From Oceanisphaera sp. IT1-181 (lineage in GTDB: Bacteria; Pseudomonadota; Gammaproteobacteria; Enterobacterales; Aeromonadaceae), in NCBI RefSeq assembly GCF_033807535.1, contig NZ_CP136856.1, positions 2,413,001 to 2,477,000 of the forward strand: a stretch of DNA of 64,000 nucleotides, given 5' to 3'. The notes beneath the pieces were generated by a model. It did not search any database. It had not been told where the DNA came from and saw only the letters and a list, made by a program, of their open reading frames with translations. The stretch's first letter is position 1, and each line of letters starts with the position of its first letter. Made by a program: the position numbers and the translations under genes. Positions 61,701-64,000 of this stretch are shown piece after piece.

Positions 61701-61808
61701 TTAGATCTCATCATCTTGTATTTGAACAAGAGAGGTTAAGCAGCTGTGCTTCACAGCCGCTTAACCGGCTTTTTAACCGACTGTGTTACCGCCAGTTTAG
61801 CCACCTGT

Positions 61809-63032
61809 TTAACCGCCAAAGTCATCCAACATAATGTTGTCTTCTTCTACGCCCAAGTCTTTGAGCATATTGATCACGGCGGCGTTCATCACCGGTGGTC
61901 CACACATGTAGTACTCACAATCTTCCGGCGCTTCGTGATCCTTCAGATAGTTGTCATATAGCACGTTGTGGATAAAGCCAGTGTAACCGTCCCACTCATC
62001 TTCAGGTGTAGAGTCACTTAAGGCTACATGCCACTGGAAGTTATCGTGGTCTGCTGCCAAGCCATCAAAATCTTCTACATAGAACATTTCGCGACGTGAG
62101 CGTGCACCGTACCAGAAGCTGATCTTACGCTTAGAATCCAAGCGCTTGAGCTGGTCAAAGATGTGCGAACGCATCGGCGCCATACCGGCACCACCGCCCA
62201 CAAACACCATTTCTGCATCTGTGTCTTTAGCGAAGAACTCACCAAAAGGACCAGAAATAGTCGTGGTGTCACCAGCCTTAAGCGACCAGATGTACGAAGA
62301 CATAATGCCCGGAGGCGCGTCCCAGTTACGGGGCGGCGGCGTGGCAATACGCACGTTCAACAAGATCATGCCTTCTTCTTCTGGGTAGTTAGCCATCGAG
62401 TAAGCGCGGATAGTTTCCTCGTCTACTTTAGACTCCAGTTCGAAGATCTTAAACTTGTCCCAGTCTTCACGGTACTTTTCTGGTACATCAAAGTCTTTGT
62501 ACTTAACGTGATGCGGCGGCGCTTCAATTTGAATATAACCACCGGCACGGAAAGGTACACTTTCGCCGTTCGGGATCTTCAGCTTCAATTCTTTAATGAA
62601 GGTCGCTTTGCTGTCGTTAGACAAGACTTCGCAATCCCATTTCTTGATGCCAAACACTTCTTCCGGCAGTTCAATTTTCATATCTTGCTTGACGTTCACC
62701 TGGCAAGCCAAGCGCTCGCCGTGGCGTGCTTCGCCTTTAGAGATATGATCAAGCTCAGTGGGCAGTATTTCACCGCCGCCGTCCAAGATGCGTACCCGAC
62801 ACTGACCGCAAGTACCGCCGCCGCCACACGCAGACGAGACGAAGATACCGCTATTGGCCAAGGCACCCAGCAATTTACCGCCGGCACCTGTGGTGATCGC
62901 CTTATCGGGATCATCGTTGATGCTGATGATCACATCCCCTTCCGCAACCAGCTTGGACTTAGCAAACAGGATAATGCTTACTAGGACCAGCACAATCACG
63001 GTGAACATGACCACGCCTAGAATGATTTCCAT
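61809..63032 (-). CDS. nqrF: Na+-translocating NADH:quinone reductase subunit F
   Basis: NADH-oxidising entry subunit. 407 residues: an N-terminal membrane helix (VVMFTVIVLVLVSIILFA), a ferredoxin domain with Cys69, Cys75, Cys78 and Cys110 for the [2Fe-2S] cluster (SACGGGGTCGQC, RLACQV), an FAD domain with RAYSMANYP, and an NAD-binding domain (VFVGGGAGMAPMRSHI). Complete; typical length. Confidence 0.98.
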   Translation of the reverse strand: MEIILGVVMFTVIVLVLVSIILFAKSKLVAEGDVIISINDDPDKAITTGAGGKLLGALANSGIFVSSACGGGGTCGQCRVRILDGGGEILPTELDHISKGEARHGERLACQVNVKQDMKIELPEEVFGIKKWDCEVLSNDSKATFIKELKLKIPNGESVPFRAGGYIQIEAPPHHVKYKDFDVPEKYREDWDKFKIFELESKVDEETIRAYSMANYPEEEGMILLNVRIATPPPRNWDAPPGIMSSYIWSLKAGDTTTISGPFGEFFAKDTDAEMVFVGGGAGMAPMRSHIFDQLKRLDSKRKISFWYGARSRREMFYVEDFDGLAADHDNFQWHVALSDSTPEDEWDGYTGFIHNVLYDNYLKDHEAPEDCEYYMCGPPVMNAAVINMLKDLGVEEDNIMLDDFGG

Positions 63033-63057
63033 CGTTTATTCCTTTTCTATCACCGGA

Positions 63058-63654
63058 TTACAGGGATATGCCAGAGAAAGACATGAAGCCAATTGCCATC
63101 AGGCCGGCAGAGATAAAGGTAATCCCCAAGCCACGCAGCCCTTCAGGCACATCTGAATACTTCATCTTCTCGCGTATACCGGCTAACAATACAATTGCCA
63201 GCATCCAGCCTACACCTGAGCCAAAGCCGTAAACGATGGACTCGGCAAAGTTATAATCGCGCTGTACCATGAACGACACACCACCGAAGATGGCGCAGTT
63301 TACTGCGATCAACGGCAAGAAGATGCCCAAGGCGTTATAGAGTGCCGGGAAGAACTTATCTAACAACATTTCCAATATTTGAACCAGTGCTGCAATAACA
63401 CCGATAAAGGTAATGAAGTTCAAGAAGCTCAAGTCAATGCCATCAACCAAGGCGCCGTCTTTCAGCACATAGTTGTAAACCAAGTTATTGACCGGTACTG
63501 CTAAGGTCAATACCACGACTACCGCTACGCCCAAACCAAACGAGGTTTTTACCTTTTTCGATACTGCCAAAAAGGTACACATGCCGAGGAAGAAGGCCAA
63601 TGCCATGTTTTCGATGAAAATGGCACGAACAAACAAACTAATAAAATGTTCCAT
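63058..63654 (-). CDS. nqrE: Na+-NQR subunit E
   Basis: Integral membrane subunit of 198 residues with six helices; with NqrD it holds an Fe centre between symmetry-related half-helices. Recognisable FLGMCTFLAVSKKV (with a conserved Cys), NCAIFGGVSFM (second Cys) and the C-terminal GLMAIGFMSFSGI. It starts two bases after the nqrD stop. Confidence 0.97.
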   Translation of the reverse strand: MEHFISLFVRAIFIENMALAFFLGMCTFLAVSKKVKTSFGLGVAVVVVLTLAVPVNNLVYNYVLKDGALVDGIDLSFLNFITFIGVIAALVQILEMLLDKFFPALYNALGIFLPLIAVNCAIFGGVSFMVQRDYNFAESIVYGFGSGVGWMLAIVLLAGIREKMKYSDVPEGLRGLGITFISAGLMAIGFMSFSGISL

Positions 63655-63656
63655 GC

Positions 63657-64000
63657 TTACTCCTTCGCCTCAACCTGATCGGGACGCATGGTACGCAGTA
63701 CCCAGATAATGCCGCCGATAATAAAGAAAGCACTTGGGGGTAACAGCATTAAACCGTTCGCCTGGTACCAACCACCATTCTTAACCAATGGCAGGATTTC
63801 GATGCCAAACCAAGTACCAGAGCCAAACAGCTCACGGAGGGTAGCAACGATCAGCAAGATCAGGCCATAACCCATGCCGTTACCGATACCGTCATAAAAC
63901 GACATCAAAGGCGGGCTCTTCATGGCATAAGCTTCGGCACGACCCATCACGATACAGTTGGTAATAATCAAACCAACGAATACCGACAACTGCTTAGAGA
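63657..64000 (-). CDS. nqrD: Na+-NQR subunit D (3' part only)
   Basis: The frame is open to the window edge, giving about 114 C-terminal residues of roughly 210. ITNCIVMGRAEAYAM carries the conserved cysteine of the second half-helix that, with NqrE, ligates iron; ATLRELFGSGTWFG also fits NqrD. The 5' end and nqrABC are beyond the window. Confidence 0.95.
   Translation of the reverse strand, partial: SKQLSVFVGLIITNCIVMGRAEAYAMKSPPLMSFYDGIGNGMGYGLILLIVATLRELFGSGTWFGIEILPLVKNGGWYQANGLMLLPPSAFFIIGGIIWVLRTMRPDQVEAKE

Noticed and set aside
62163..62984. 273-residue plus-strand frame
   Set aside because: Lies wholly antisense to nqrF, whose cluster and flavin motifs are intact; composition is typical of a shadow frame.

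Overview
The window looks like a piece of a gammaproteobacterial chromosome, most likely a marine member of the Aeromonadaceae (Oceanisphaera/Oceanimonas/Zobellella type). The taxon is inferred from protein resemblance, E. coli-like gene order (lolB-ispE-prs opposite hemA-prfA; tRNA Met/Gln/Leu cluster-ubiF-miaB-ybeZYX-lnt; leuS-lptE-holA-nadD-rsfS-rlmH-mrdA-rodA-mltB-rlpA-dacA-ybeD-lipB-lipA; gpt-crl-proB-proA) and the Na+-translocating NQR genes at the right edge. Both ends are cut inside genes: prfA on the left, nqrD on the right. || Layout. 1-4.9 kb: translation termination, haem entry, lipoprotein sorting, isoprenoid and PRPP synthesis. 5.06-6.32 kb: an IS110-family insertion sequence. 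6.4-9.7 kb: TSUP permease, pth, ychF. 10.1-11.5 kb: a tRNA cluster (2 Met, 3 Gln, 1 Leu) with at least seven decayed tRNA-Gln copies. 11.8-18.7 kb: ubiF, miaB, ybeZ, ybeY, ybeX and lnt. 19.1-34.1 kb: leuS through lipA, mostly one co-oriented run for cell-wall elongation, envelope assembly, NAD and lipoate. 34.5-41.7 kb: aroG, small conserved proteins, a LysE-type exporter and an scs-like thiol redox locus. 42.2-47.7 kb: an accessory block with an NCS1 permease of foreign codon use, a flavoprotein monooxygenase with a DnaJ-type zinc motif and no ordinary start codon, and a TPP riboswitch ahead of a TonB-dependent receptor. 48-57.6 kb: DUF2339 membrane protein, proA, proB, crl, gpt and pepD. 57.8-64 kb: two small secreted orphans, dinB, nqrM, apbE, nqrF, nqrE and nqrD. 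|| The most interesting object is the IS110 element. Its ends can be placed to the base by a CT dinucleotide at both borders. Its non-coding left end folds by eye into two similar internal loops. One loop carries two guide segments matching the genomic flanks (9 nt left, 7 nt right); the other carries two segments matching the element's own ends (8 nt and 5 nt). Joining the ends would also create a TTGACG-N17-TATGTT promoter reading into this RNA. This is the layout of a bridge RNA, and the target it reads lies inside a dispersed intergenic repeat of this genome. || The intergenic space is unusually repeat-rich. It holds a composite palindromic repeat (the IS target), a CCTGACGTGCGTCAGG palindrome family with a 143-bp tandem duplication, a 9-bp-period family, and several unrelated-looking sequences that all share a strict 7-bp period.
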